A DNA stretch of 64,000 bases, from contig CM034133.1 of NCBI GenBank assembly GCA_019914995.1, positions 4,278,001-4,342,000 on the forward strand, in the 5' to 3' direction. Below, in pieces: positions 11,590 through 24,439 of the stretch. This DNA comes from Acanthochlamys bracteata (Eukaryota > Streptophyta > Magnoliopsida > Pandanales > Velloziaceae). The notes under the pieces are model-generated. The model had not been told where the DNA came from, did not search any database, and saw only the letters and a list, made by a program, of their open reading frames with translations. How positions within the stretch are numbered: position 1 is the first letter of the stretch; every line of letters begins with the position of its first letter. Made by a program: the position numbers and the translations under genes.

Positions 11590-14430
11590 TTGAGAGCGTT
11601 AAAGTTCGTTTGGGTAGGTGAGCTAGTTGAGAAACGTTAAAGCTGTATCTGCTTGGGTTGGTGGTCCGACAAAGATTATAGCGGTCGTTGCTGGATTGAT
11701 TTTAGGCTCAATTTGAACTAAATAGTTGTCAAGAAAAAAATGTGATTTCCGTTCTTGTTTGGGAGAGCTTCTCTTCATCGCCATTTTATCTTCTCATTTC
11801 TTAAAAAATCTTCTATAATAATATAGAATTTTTTTAAATTCAAAAAATATAAAATAATTATACTTGATAAATAAAAATATAGAAAAACTGTACATTATAA
11901 AGCTTTTATATTATTTTTTTATTTTTAAATTAATAAAAAACAAAGTTATTTTTAAAAAATCTTAGAAAAAGCTTGTTTAAACACCTTAGTTTAAACAACT
12001 CCAACATCCGTCGGAACTATTTGGCGATGCTTATTTAGAAAACCTCTTATTCAATTTTTATTTTATATTTAAAATTTTTTATAGTATTCTATAGAATTTA
12101 TTTAAAAATTTAAAAAATTTCTACTCGTTTACTAAAATAGAATAAAAATACTTTAATTCTAAAAAAATTCATTTTATAATTACTCCCAAACACCAAATCC
12201 TTCAATTGAGCTTCATATTTTTTTTCATAATAATCTTTTTTGTTTACCTAGAAGAAACACTTACTATCTTAATATTTTGTAGATATTAAGATTTTTTGAA
12301 AAAAATGTTTATTGTAAAATAGAAACTGATATTATTTTTTTAAAAAATATTTTATATGCAATTGCTCTAATTTTGGTGATAGAAATATCCTACTCCCAAA
12401 ACTAGTGGGTTCAAATCACAACAATGCCATATTATAAAGAAATTTAAAATCATAATCACGAAGTAGATTGAGTGGACCAAACATGATTTATTAGATTTCT
12501 TTAAAGTTAAAAATAACTAGTCGTTGCAATTTTTCAATTGAACTCGAAACATCTCTAAATTTAACGATGGTTTTTTATTATTATTGATGAAGGCAAATTC
12601 ACCTAAAAAACTCGGATATTTCATTCTTATCATTTCATAATTATGCAATTATAGTCTTCCGTATAGTAGATAATGAATTTATTTTATAAAATTTATTACT
12701 AATTTTAATTCAAACTAAATTATCAAAGTTTTTTTTTGTGAAAAACTACTGAAAATGTGTAGGAAGTTGAGAAAGTAAAATAATATAGTGATTGTTAAAA
12801 CAGATGTGATAATAACTAAAATCTTAAAATAGATGATTATAAAGATCTTGTATTTAACATCTTAATTCAGTTCTTAATCATTGTTTCTAGTTGTTATTCC
12901 AATTATGATCCTATTTAAAATCCCTTATTTTTTATTCTAATTTTTTTAAAATTTACTAAAGATACATTAAGTCCTACAAAATTATGTAATAGCATTCATC
13001 TTGTTTTGGTAAACACTAATTGTAATTATTAATCATGCAATTCATTGGTCCTCATTAATATTATTAATTAAAAATTCTGATGTCAAATGCAGTATTGATC
13101 AGACATATAAATTCAACATCTAGATAGATTTCATGCAATATTTAATTACAAATAATTAAAACAACAATACATACATAACATAATATTCAAGAATTAAATC
13201 AAATTTACTAGAATTTCATTCATAATTCCAACTCAGAGCGTTTGACTATTTATAATAAAATTACACATAACACAATTATATGAATTAAATATGAAAAAAC
13301 AAAAAACAAAGTTGTTAGTGATGCTCTCTGCTCTATCCCTAAAAATATGGATTTTAATTTACACTCTCTGTTCACGCTGGTTTCGGTAGTGACTCTGGAT
13401 TTGGATGCCGATCTCAGTACTTCTTTGACGGCTTTCTCTTAATGTTTATCTATAATTTTATTAATTCTTTCAAGATTATGGTTTTAAACACTTTTCAAAT
13501 TTCTTTCCAAACTAAGAGATAACCGTAAACTTTCAAAACTAAGTAGATTCTTTCCAAGAAAGAAAAATAAAAGAAACAAAATTGAGATGAAGCTCTTATT
13601 GAAGAGATTATTGGAACACGGTGGTGTGCATAAACGGTAAATATAACACCTATGAAATCTTATGATCCAAGTTGAAATTTTAAAAATGAATAAGACAACC
13701 ACATAAATAAAGATATACGTAAGAAAAATTAAGAAAACTTTCATAGCGGTGTGATCAGACACAAAAAAATATCATTATTCGATGGCAACGTTTACTTACA
13801 AACTGTCACTCTTTGTCAAACATTTAGATATGATTTCTTACTTTCTCTCTTGTTGCTGTCATATTTCAAATCTGATATTTTAAAGACATATTTATAAGAG
13901 CAAGATGATAGAGAATCTCCGGTAGCTAGTCCACGTAAATAGCTAACTTTTCTAAACCACTCTTTGATTTGGTAATCACATTCTCGACATTGGTTTATTA
14001 GCATAACTTCTATTTGATAATTAAAATACAATAACTATCCAAAAAGAATGAATCTGTACATAATTGCATCATGCCCTTTTATCCTAAGTGTTTTTTTAGC
14101 CCATAACAATCATATAGCTATGTTGAACCAAATGATAGACTACCAGTAACTATTTATTATTATTTCTTGACTACTTGCTGAAGACTTTATCAAAGTGGTT
14201 TTACATACAACAAATCTCTGGTTTAAATACACATTGCCATGTCTTTACAGGAAAGCAAAAATTGGAGCAAAAATACCCATATCGGATGTATAAAATAGGT
14301 AAAGGCAGAGCGGAGTAAGTGTTATAGTGAACTTCCTATCTGACTTTCGATTACTTATGTCTTTGCCAATTTTTTTGCTGTTGTCCCTTTAATTCTCCAT
14401 TGTGATCCTACAAAAAATTCTACAAAATTC
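11590..14430. other. Intergenic DNA with AT-rich repeat blocks, no gene
   Basis: Blocks at about 11745-11985 and 12005-12190 resemble the GCGTTTGG-type AT-rich repeat family (ends such as TTACTCCCAAACACC). The rest (12200-14430) contains only short frames, for example at 13484-13762 and 13816-14031, with low-complexity products typical of AT-rich DNA. Confidence 0.45.
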
Positions 14431-16800
14431 AAACTTATATAAAAAAAAAATCTTAGTTAAGGCATCCGCGGAATTCTTTTTAGAAAGAACCTTCAGCAAG
14501 TTAATGTTCCTATTTAAAATCACATGAGGAACAAAGTGATATTACACTTTAATATGTTTTGTTTCGAAATAAAATGTTTGATTTTATTACAATGTAAAGC
14601 ATTTTGACTATCTCAAAATAAAGGCAAGATTCTTGTTTGTGCTCCACTTCATCAAGTAATCTCTTCAATTTACATACGATCCGTACATGCTTATGTTGCT
14701 ACAGATATACTTTTCTTCGGTTGTAAAAAGAGTTACAATATATTGCAAATTAGCACACCGACTAACAGCACTACCTATAAGGATGAACACATGACCAAAA
14801 GTAAACTTTCTCCTCTAAAGATCACCACATAATTCGAGTCTACAAAATTTTTGATTAGAAATTCAAACTCTTTGTAACACAATGTAGTATATAGAATTTC
14901 TTTAATGTACCGAAAGAACTCTTTTAATATCCATCCAACACTCACTTTTTGAATTTGTCATGTATCTACTCACGACTCCTACTGTTTAGATAATGTCTGA
15001 CTGATCATATACTCTGGTATACATAAGACTTCTCTCTGTAAATGTATATGGTACATGAGATATTTTCATCGTTTTCTTATTTAGAGAGGATATCCTTAGT
15101 AAGACAACTTGAGGCTAATATACAAAGGTGTAGACATCGACTTGTATTCGCTAACGGCTGTAACACTCTACTCACATAACCAATATGAGATAGTCGGATT
15201 TTTCTATCTTCTCCCTTGCACCTAATCTACATTACAAGAATCTTATTTGCCGAACCCAAAGTATTTTGTATTAAATTTATTGGCTATTTGAGTCTTTAAT
15301 TGTTGCATGCATTTCATATTTTCTCTACCATAAGCATATCATATATATACAGCTGCAAGATGGCATACTCATATCTCTTAAACTATTTGATGAAAGCACA
15401 AGATTTTGAACCATTAGAGAGAAAACTTCATTAAAATTGACTCATTTTCTTTTGTGCATAGCCTTTATAACCAATAGGGCATGATGTTCTTTACTTGATC
15501 GTTGTTACCATTCTTGATCTTGTAAATCACTTGTTACTAGTAGCTTTATGATGTTGAAGAAGTGATACTAGTTCCCAAGTCATATTCTTATTAAGTGCTT
15601 CAATCTTTTCTTACATAACCTCTATCCAACAGCATTTAGACTATCTAGTGTTTCCTTAACAAAGTTCACTCTTCTTCGTAAAGAATAACACTATATGTAA
15701 AGTTAAGCAAAAACTCTAAAAAATAATCTGATATATCTATCATGTGCTTTCCTCTTACAAGTTGAAAGCCTAAGAATGGATTATGGTAAATTTCTTTCTT
15801 ATTCCCATCCCTTGTTTCATATAAAGAATCTGAATCTTCTTTCTTTTCATCTGCATCCTCCGGACTATCGGTGGTGACTTTCTAAAGTAAGTGGCAATTT
15901 TAGTTACATTATTACATTCTGATGTCATTTGCAGTTGGTCATCCTCAATGATCACATATCTTTTGAAGCAAAATCCTACGAGCAATTGAATTTCATAAGC
16001 AATACCCAATCACATATTCAGCATACCACATAAATATTCACTTTCAAGACTTCGTATCTAACTTGGATTTCTCCTATTGTACATCACAAATACCGGACAA
16101 CCAAGACATAAACCGAGACTAATCGATTATTAGTTTACGATTCTATCGATTGTTCAACTCAATAGCAGTTGAACGGATATATTTCAATATTTAGCAAACT
16201 GTTGTGATTGCCTCTACCCAAAAAAGAGTCCAGCAAATCTGTTCAGTTAAACATAGCTCTTACTCGCTCAATTAATATCACATTGAATCGCTCCGCAATT
16301 CTATTATGCTATGGAGTATAGAATAAAGTGAACTACCATTTTGATCCATTGTTTGCTAAGAGAATTAGATAAAATTTGCTAATGTATTGTCATCCATTGT
16401 CCGACTTAGGTTGTATCCTACTACTAAATCAAATTTCACCGGAGTTTTAAATTACTTAAACACACCAAGACTTTTGACTTTTTCTATTGGATAGACCAAG
16501 CTTCATCTAGAAAAATTATTGATAAATATTGTTGAATACTTAGCGCGTCTAAATGAAAGCTGCGGTAATTCCCACATATTCGAGTGCAAAGACTTCTTTG
16601 GCCCTAGCGAATGATCTTTCAAACTTAATATGGTGCTATTTTTGAGTAACACACTGATTACAAAACAGTAATTTAACTTAAATTAATAACATCAATTTGA
16701 GGATGCATCATGCACCATCAAAGAATGTTCATCCTCAAACTGTAAGGTTGCGCGAGGTTTCAAAAAAATCTATGTAAAGAGTCATCCAAGTTACTTACAG
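14430..16800 (-). pseudogene. Heavily decayed Ty1/copia pol relic
   Basis: Read on the minus strand, the segment at about 16240-16345 translates with interruptions to a copia integrase signature: YTP then IAERFN then LIERVRAMF. It is followed by a match to the usual downstream region ending in STAIEL-like residues near 16150. Far downstream (14445-14485) the frame ends in KKNSADALTK, the C-terminal RNase H motif of copia elements. Integrase before RT/RNase H fixes the family as copia rather than gypsy. Stops and frameshifts occur every few dozen codons and no open frame exceeds 80 codons. LTRs could not be delimited. Confidence 0.72.
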
Positions 16801-19303
16801 ACACTAAATTAGCATCATATTAGATAGATTTTTGGAGCAATTACTGAGCTCATAACAATTCAAGAAATGTAAATGTAAATAGGTAAAGTGGAAGCATTTT
16901 ATGATGTAGTAATTGAAGTTGCAAGAAAGAAGGAATTTGATAAATTTGTATGAGTTTAAGAATGAAGAATGAGAGATAAAATTTTTTCGTATGAAATTTG
17001 GATAAAGATAAAAATATATTTATAGGTGAAATGGTAAATTTAAATTTAAGAAAGACAGACAACGTTCAACATGCATGTTAAAATTAGCTAACATCACACT
17101 AACATCATTATAACATTTGTTATTGCATTTCAAAAATTTATTTGTAAATACATTTTTTATTTCATGTTAATGGGTTAACTATCAATATTGAGCAGTCAAC
17201 GATTACGATCAACTTGCACAGTATCCGAATGGGCATGTCGCTTGCCGGGCCGATAAAGTTGGACTTATACTGCAGAATAGATCGGGCTGAACTGACTTGT
17301 CTTTGTTCATGCATTGGTGGGGGCGTGTTTCGGCCGTTTGGTCGGGTTGCAGGTCAGCTCGTTTAGTCTGCTTGATAGTTCCTCTCTAATTAGAAAAATA
17401 ATCCGTAAGGATCTTAGTTTCAGCGATGGAAATGTCTAGATCATGCACAACATGCCGTTCTAGTATACTCTTACTCAATCCTTGAGGTCATTCATGAAAT
17501 AAAAGTGGGAGTCCTTTTCAGACACGTAGTCTATCTACAACATTAGTGTAAGAACTCATTAATGTAGTTGCAGATGGTTCCTATTTATTTGGGTTAGGGT
17601 AGGAGGTCACGGGCCGTTTTTTGTGCATTGTTTGGAGAGAAATGTTTATAGAGACCCCTGTTTGAAATATTTCCATATCTCTATGAGCGTAAATAACTTT
17701 GCACATTTTACCGTACTTACGACGACATTATAAATAGGCTGTATTTCGAAGATATGTGAGAACAGTACTTTATATTGATAGTTTTATCGTGCCATCTATG
17801 GCATTGAAGTACTATTCCAGTACGAAGAAAAAGCTTTCCACTAAAGTGGTATTCAGATACCATTATAAGTGGATGGTTTAGACACGTCCGTCTCCATGTT
17901 TCTACTATGGTATTAGAAACAAGACTAACGCCAAAGCTGAGCTTTTTTGCCTAGCCCAGTCCTGACGAACTTCTTCTATCTTAGTGCGAATAACACGAAT
18001 TTTGTGTTTTACAAATTGTGTAGTGTAGAGACATTAAATAGAACTTGTGTAACTTTTGCATATTTCATTTCTAAATCATCAAGCCTTTCATCAACTCTTC
18101 AACATTAAAATTCATATCTCAAACTGTTTATTACAAGTCGACAATGTGTCGCTCTACAGTATCTATAAATGGAGCCTTGGACTTGCTATAAGCCTTGGTT
18201 GGTACGCGTTGCTCGTTCCTCCGGCGATCTTGCTCTTGCGATACCTGCTCAGTGGGGACGACTGTTGGAACTTTGGCTCTAATATCACCCGTCATGAGAC
18301 TAGAGTTTTCTATAACACCCGTGCTGCAGTTAGACAATCTTTATGTTAAATTGCTGGGTAAGTTTAAAAGATCCCAAAATGATACCAAACGATTTGAGCA
18401 AAGAGAAATAGAGAAGTATGGATGAAAATTTTTTTACTAGAATGCTTAAATAGCTTATAAGAACTTAATGATTACAATTTTTTTTTAATGGTTCCAAGCA
18501 GGCGATTCTTGATACCTAGAATTCTATATTTTTCTAATGGTGGTAGTGATTGCTTTAATCAGAGGTATATAACATTTTTTTCAAAATGTTTATACAATGT
18601 ATCCTGCATAAAAATATATCTACTGTATTTTAGAGTAATCCAAAATCTATAGAATATGGGCTTTTTGGATATTTTCTTATGTGCCTATCTCGGTGAAGTT
18701 TTTAGGTGCCCGTTACGAGAAGATCACATGTGTGCTATATAGATCCTGCTAGAGGAGTTTTGTGTGTTTCCAAATCATCTTTTTCCGAAGGAGGGACTAA
18801 GTACTGTGACATTGATAGCTAATTTGCTATACAATTTATGGAATATTTAAAAAAGAACATTAAAAAAGAATACTTTAAAAGTTTTTTAAAATAAATTTTA
18901 TCTTTTTATTTCTAAAATATAATAAAAGTATTTAAAATAAATTTTCATAATGTAGAAATTTCTTTTATTTTCTAAATTTTATAAAAAATCTATAAACTAT
19001 TTAAAACTTTATTAAAATATATAAAATAAAAATAAGTTATTTCAAATATCCACTAATGTAAATAGCTAAAGTTTTGTTCTGATCTGTCCCATGACTGCAA
19101 CAAAGACTTGAGGTTAGCAATGTGTTGTATCTTTGCTTTGCCAGTCTGTTATGCGCATTCCGGTGGTTAAGAACAGGAGATATTTTGGTGCTATCGTACA
19201 AAATTTAACCAAGACCTATATGTCGCATAGCTAAATATAATGAGATATTAAATGGTGCTTGTTCTTTTTACGATAGACTTGTTACGCCAGATAGATAAGG
19301 GTC
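16801..19303. other. Intergenic DNA, possible further retroelement debris
   Basis: 17170-17400 and 17640-18360 are richer in G+C than their surroundings and resemble old repeat sequence. A TATA-like ATAAATAGG occurs at about 17730, and a PBS-like TGGTATTAGAAAC at 17908-17920. The 97-codon frame at 18056-18349 has no recognisable domain. An AT-rich repeat block occupies about 18840-19060. Confidence 0.35.
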
Positions 19304-20162
19304 TGGGGTGACAATATATGACATAATTTAAAAATATGATTCAAAACTGACCTACTTAATCAGAGTTAGGGTTAGAAAATTTAATCTGTATAAATATATG
19401 GATAAATTAGAGTTGAACGAATTAGATCCGGTTATTAAATAGATCAATTCGGGTTAATCCGAAATTAATTCACCAATTCAAATTATCATATATTAAAAAA
19501 ATAATATTTAATTTTTCCTATCCGTATATTAAAATATTAGTAATAAAATTAATCGATAATAGTAATTTATAAATTATTAAATTTTATAGTTTTTATAATT
19601 AATTGTTATTTTTATATCTTAGTAAAATAATGTAAGATGAGAATTATAATACTATCGAAAGTATTACTATTTAGATGTTTCTATAATGACGAATTTGAAT
19701 TTTGTATAAAAATTTTTAACAAAATTTTGTTACATAGCTATATTTATTAAAATTTTTATCAAAATTATTAGTATATATTTATAATTATAATTTTAGCTGT
19801 CAACACATATTATCAAAAATAAAAATAAAAATAATTTTTTTTTTAATATTTTAAAAACCGATGAAGATACTAAAGAATGCATATCTTGACAGATATTTAC
19901 TATATCTCGTCATTAAAAATATTGTATACTTCTATTACAACTGATATTATAATTTCACTAAATTTTAAAAATATAAATTAATAATTAATAATTTTAATTA
20001 TTAAATAGATTGATCTGAATTTGATTCGATTAATAGATTATATTAGAGTTAAATAATTTTGATCCGTATAAATTTATGAATTAGATTAGAATTAAATAAA
20101 ATTGATCCGATTATTAAATAAATTGAAGCGAAATTGATTCATAAATCCAAATCGCCACCCCT
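19304..20162. mobile_element. TIR element with GGGGTGRC ends, related to the hAT-like copy at 6113-6680
   Basis: The left end is TGGGGTGACAAT (19304-19315); the right end reverse-complemented is AGGGGTGGCGAT (20162-20151). Both arms contain repeated motifs such as GATCCGRTTATTAAATARAT in opposite orientation, giving an overall inverted-repeat architecture like the element at 6113-6680. No ORF. No convincing target duplication was found. Confidence 0.5.
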
Positions 20163-21965
20163 ATTATTAGGCAGGGATAGGATTTAATTTCTGGGTAAAA
20201 TATTGCTCTCAAGACATTTTTCTTGTCGGGGGAATTAGAAGAAGAATATCATCACAATATGATTCGGAGATACCCTCGCTTCAGCTCCGAAACAGGAATT
20301 ACTATTAGCTAAAGATTTTATTTACTTGTTAGAAAATTATTCCGAAATAATTTTCAAAAAAGCTTCTTTGTTTGTTTTTACTATATTTATTTTTATAAAT
20401 GTACCTTAAATAACTTATTGTTAAAAATAATTTTTTATAAAAGATTATTTTTGAATAATTCTTTATAATAAATAAGTCATAATTGTTAAAATGAGTTCTG
20501 ATTTTTATTATTTTTAAGATATGTTTCAATTAAATCGAATTTAATATTTTTGTTAAAATTTACTTTAAATATATCTTTTAATGTTAATTTATTTTATATT
20601 TATTAAAATTATTTTTAATAATTATGTTTATCAAAATTTATTAAATTTATTTTCTTCCAATTAAAAAGTACTCTTAGTGCCGCAAGCAAAAATGAAAAAC
20701 AAGCCAAACGTTTTACATGCTTCAAGTCCAGTGGATTCCACCAAGTAATGATTAACAGACTCAATGAATGCATTTATTTCCAACTGCTATTTTATAGAGG
20801 TCTGCTGTGTCGAAATTAAGATCCTCTCGATCAACCGGATCCGATCTGGCCAATCCCGGCGAACCATGGTTTTTAGTACATACATTTTTATCCTAATAAG
20901 CAACTATCTATACCGAGAATATTTAAAAATGTTTATAAAATAAAAAATATTTTTTAAAAATAAATTTATTTTTTTATTTTAAAAAATAATAATAATATAT
21001 AACAAAAAGATTTTATTACAAAATTTTTTTACAATTTCTAAAATTTTTAAAAAAATTTAAATAGTTATAAAATATATATTAAGAAATATATAATTGAAAA
21101 TTAAAATTTTTTTTTGATAAATTAAATTAAATAGTCCGTGAAACCTCCCACAAGTAGTTGAAGTGCTACCGTTATAGTAGAACATTAAAATAGTGTTTTT
21201 CTCTAATAAGCTATTGCTGCGTTACATTCTTTGGGCTATGTAATAGGAGATCAAACAACGAAGTGCGTCTTTCAAATAAGTAAATTTTGAGAAAGGGAAA
21301 AGTAAAACAGAGTTTTTTTAGAATAAATTAAAAATAAAATTAGTTTTATTTTTTAAAATAATTTAAGAATAAAATATAAAAATTTAACGTATAATTTTGT
21401 ATTAAATTTATATTTAAAATATACAGAATTCTAATATTGATGGATGAAACTGATGTTCCTAATATTTAAAACGCTGAGTGTTAACTTCAATCCTGGTAGC
21501 ATAAATTCTAGCTTTTGTAGTAACTCCTTTAATGAACCATTTGATACGCACATTGCTGGATTTTCTATAAAAAAGAGCGTGTTTATTTTGATATTAAATT
21601 AAATTAAAAAGACATTAATAAAAATTAAATGTAAAGTTAAAAATAATTTCATAAAATATAATTTTTTGATATTTTTTATATTAAAAAAATAAATTAAAAA
21701 TTAAAATTTTTAGTTAAAAAATTAATTTATATTTATATATTTTTAAATTTAAATATGAGTTCAAAATTCAAAATGAATTTGAAGTAGGTAAATAAGACCA
21801 AAGCGGAACTGAACCTTGCAAAAATCAAACCAAAGAACCTGAGAAGCAGAGCCAAAGAAGCAAAAACATGAAAAACCTTTGATGCGTATGGGTCCTCTCT
21901 TCCCTCTCTATAATTAAATTAGCCTATCACTTGCATTATCAGAAAACCCTACTAGCTAAAGCTAA
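20163..21965. other. Intergenic DNA with AT-rich repeats
   Basis: The GCGTTTGG-family core recurs at about 20930-21130 (TTATAAAATATATATTAAGA). A possible MITE spans about 21582-21800 (GAGCGTGTTTATTTTG to GTAAATAAGACC). No gene. Confidence 0.4.
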
Positions 21966-22263
21966 TAAGAGCGTTTTTTAAATATCCGTAATTGAATTTT
22001 ATAAAAATAAAAAATAGAAATTAAAATTTTTTAAAAAATAAAATAAAAGTGAAATTCAATATTTATATTTTAATAGATTTTAGAAGTATATTAAAAATTA
22101 AAAAATATAATTATATTGAAAAGTATATAAATAAAAAAGTTAAAAATAAAGTTTCACGTATAAAAATGAAATTCTAAATTTTTTGTATAATTAAAATATA
22201 AAAACTATTTAAAATTTAAAATTTGATAAAAAAAATAAAATTATGAATATTTGAAACAGTTAA
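21966..22263. mobile_element. Tourist-like MITE (second subfamily)
   Basis: Element 21969-22260 (292 bp) starts GAGCGTTTTTTAAATATCCG and ends CGGATATT-like in inverted form (ATGAATATTTGAAACAGT). It is flanked by TAA (21966-21968) and TAA (22261-22263). The interior aligns with the MITE at 29240-29536, for example the shared TTAAAAATTAAAAAATATAA followed by TTATATT. Confidence 0.72.
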
Positions 22264-22860
22264 TTTAAAAAAAAAAGCCTTGCATAGGTTTGCAGAAAGA
22301 ACACTGATGACTGAAAGAAAATGTTGACTGCACGAGCTTGGAGAGTACCATGTTTTCTTTTGTTTTTGTTTTGTGTCCATGTCTAAGTTTCTCTGCAGTG
22401 CTGAATTGTACTGCTGCTGCTGCACCAGGTGAGACGAGGGTAGGGTTGCGTCACGTTCATGTATATGAGATTTGTGTACGTCAAGCTAGCTCATGCCACA
22501 ACACTGTACGTCCGTCAAACAACAGCTCTTGAAAATCTTCTTCCTAAATTAACCGCACGTAATTTCTCTTCATAATAATAAATTTTATATTTTAATGATT
22601 TACTTTAAGAATTTTATTTTTTAAACACTTATAATAAAATTTTTCTTAATAAAATTTTATTTAGTTACTTATTTTTAATAAAAATTTTTTATTTAAAACA
22701 CTTTGACCCCTGCAATATTTAAAGATCGAGGGAACAACTGCGAGATTATTACATAGAGCACAAATTTGACGGTATATTTTTACTAATTTTTTATTTCAAA
22801 TAAAAATATTTAATTTATAATAAAATATAATGAAATTTAAAAAACTCTAAATAGTGATAA
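22264..22860. other. Intergenic DNA with a GC-richer patch
   Basis: 22265-22560 is moderately GC-rich and contains a CTGCTGCTGCTGC run at about 22412. Opposing short frames (22216-22425 minus, 22338-22532 plus) are not convincing genes. Confidence 0.35.
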
Positions 22861-22863
22861 TTT

Positions 22864-22889
<26 letters not shown>
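22861..22889. repeat. (TA)n microsatellite
   Basis: Uninterrupted TA dinucleotide run of about 13 units, followed by a short TACATGTA palindrome. Confidence 0.95.
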
Positions 22890-22895
<6 letters not shown>

Positions 22896-23104
22896 ATTAT
22901 GGTGCAAGCAGTCTCTCTATTATTCAATAGTTCGGCATTTTATACAAACAAACGATCAGAATTATATTGTGAGAAATTATTTTTTTTATTGTCTTTTTTC
23001 TTCTAAAAAATAATTATATTATAACTATATTTTTACTACCAATTTTTTATGTACTTTTCCTTTTCTTATTTATTTTTTTATTGATTTTAATTAATTTAAT
23101 TTTT

Positions 23105-23460
23105 ATTATCGATCAGTTACTGATCAAGAATTGGTCGACTATTAATTAGTTATCGATCAATAATTAGTTAATAATTAATAGATAACTAATAAATAATTAG
23201 ATAATAACTGATCGATAATCGATTAGTTACGATAATAATGATCGGTAACTGATTAATAACGAATAAATAACTGATCGATCAACTATTGATCGACTGATCA
23301 ATAATTGACCAATTATCGAACAGTAATTGATCAAATACTGATCTAACAAATAACTGGTCGATAATTAGTCATTAATTTATCAATAATCGACTAATTACTG
23401 ATCGGTAACTGATCAACTATCAACCAATAATTGATCGATCAGTTACTTATCAATAACATA
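23105..23460. repeat. Degenerate self-complementary minisatellite (TGATCGATAAT type)
   Basis: About 350 bp built from variants of TAACTGATCGATAAT and its complement ATTATCGATCAGTTA. Dozens of GATC, ATCGAT and TGATCA palindromes and ACTAATTA-like linkers occur, with no fixed period longer than about 13-15 bp. Units occur in both orientations, so either strand can fold on itself. No coding potential. Confidence 0.8.
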
Positions 23461-24240
23461 AGTTACATTAACTAAATAAACTTATATTAATAAAACAAAT
23501 TTGGTTAAGAATAAAAGAATTAAAATAGAAAGAAGAAAGAAAATAAGTAAAGTGATATTTTCTAATATAATTTTGATCGTTTATTTGTATAAAATACCGA
23601 AGTGCTAATACTAAAGAGAATGCTTATAATCTGTACTATATATAGATAATTTTAAAAAAATTAAATAAATTTCTTTTAGAAGATATTTTATTTTAAATAT
23701 TTCAAAAGTTTTTGTAAATTGTTGAGAAGAAGCTAAACTAACAGTAGAATTATATGTTGGATATTGACTCTAATTTATATTATAAAAAATGGTGCGTTTA
23801 TGAATAAATATAGCAATTCTGACAGTCTCATATTTTAATATAAGGTTTATAATAATAACAATAGCAAGTACTTGAAACCGGCTGCTCCTGTACTGCATCT
23901 TTTGATGATGATTTTTATATAAGTAAATGTTTTGGAGAATTTAATATTTTTTATTTAAATTTTTATTTTACTTATTTTAATAAGTATTTTAAAATATTTT
24001 AATTTAAAATATAAAGAATTTTACTTCATAATATTATTAATTATTTTTATTATTTTTAAAAATAAAAAATATAATTTATAAATATTTTTAAAAAAGTGTC
24101 TTCTCAGTTAGTACTTCCGAATATCCTCCAACTCGATCACAAATCAAAGCCTAATAAATCGGCTATTTCGCTTCCTCTTTAGTTTGAATAACGCCGTTTA
24201 TATAAATAACTATCAAAGTTCAACAATTGATAGAAGCTTG

Positions 24241-24265
24241 GGGCGTCTTTCAAATATATGTAAGC
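24241..24265. mobile_element. Left piece of a Tourist-like MITE split by a copia insertion
   Basis: GGGCGTCTTTCAAATATATG followed by TAAGC matches the start of the intact copy at 29240 (GGGCGTATTTCAAATGCCCG). The copia element begins directly after TAAGC. The other part of the MITE lies at 29011-29236. Confidence 0.75.
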
Positions 24266-24424
24266 AGTTAAAATCATAAGTTTTATTCACTTATAATTCA
24301 TTCTTAATAAAAAATTACAATATATATAAAAATACAAGTAGCTAAATTAGAAAGATTATCTAATATCTAAATTAGAAAATATAACAAATCTAATATCTAA
24401 TTTAGAAAACTAAATATTTTAACA
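24266..24424 (-). repeat. 3' LTR of the copia element
   Basis: 159 bp. Read on the minus strand it starts TGTTAAAATATTTAG and ends ATGATTTTAACT, so the termini are TG...CT rather than the usual TG...CA. A polypurine tract abuts it. Confidence 0.93.
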
Positions 24425-24437
24425 CTCTCTTTCAAAT
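24425..24437 (-). other. Polypurine tract of the copia element
   Basis: The minus strand reads ATTTGAAAGAGAG directly before the TGTTAAAA start of the 3' LTR. This is the expected plus-strand priming site. Confidence 0.85.
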
Positions 24438-24439
24438 TG

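Noticed and set aside
18056..18349. 97-codon frame with a hydrophobic stretch
   Set aside because: It has no domain, competing frames on the other strand and no splice or start context; it lies in probable repeat debris.
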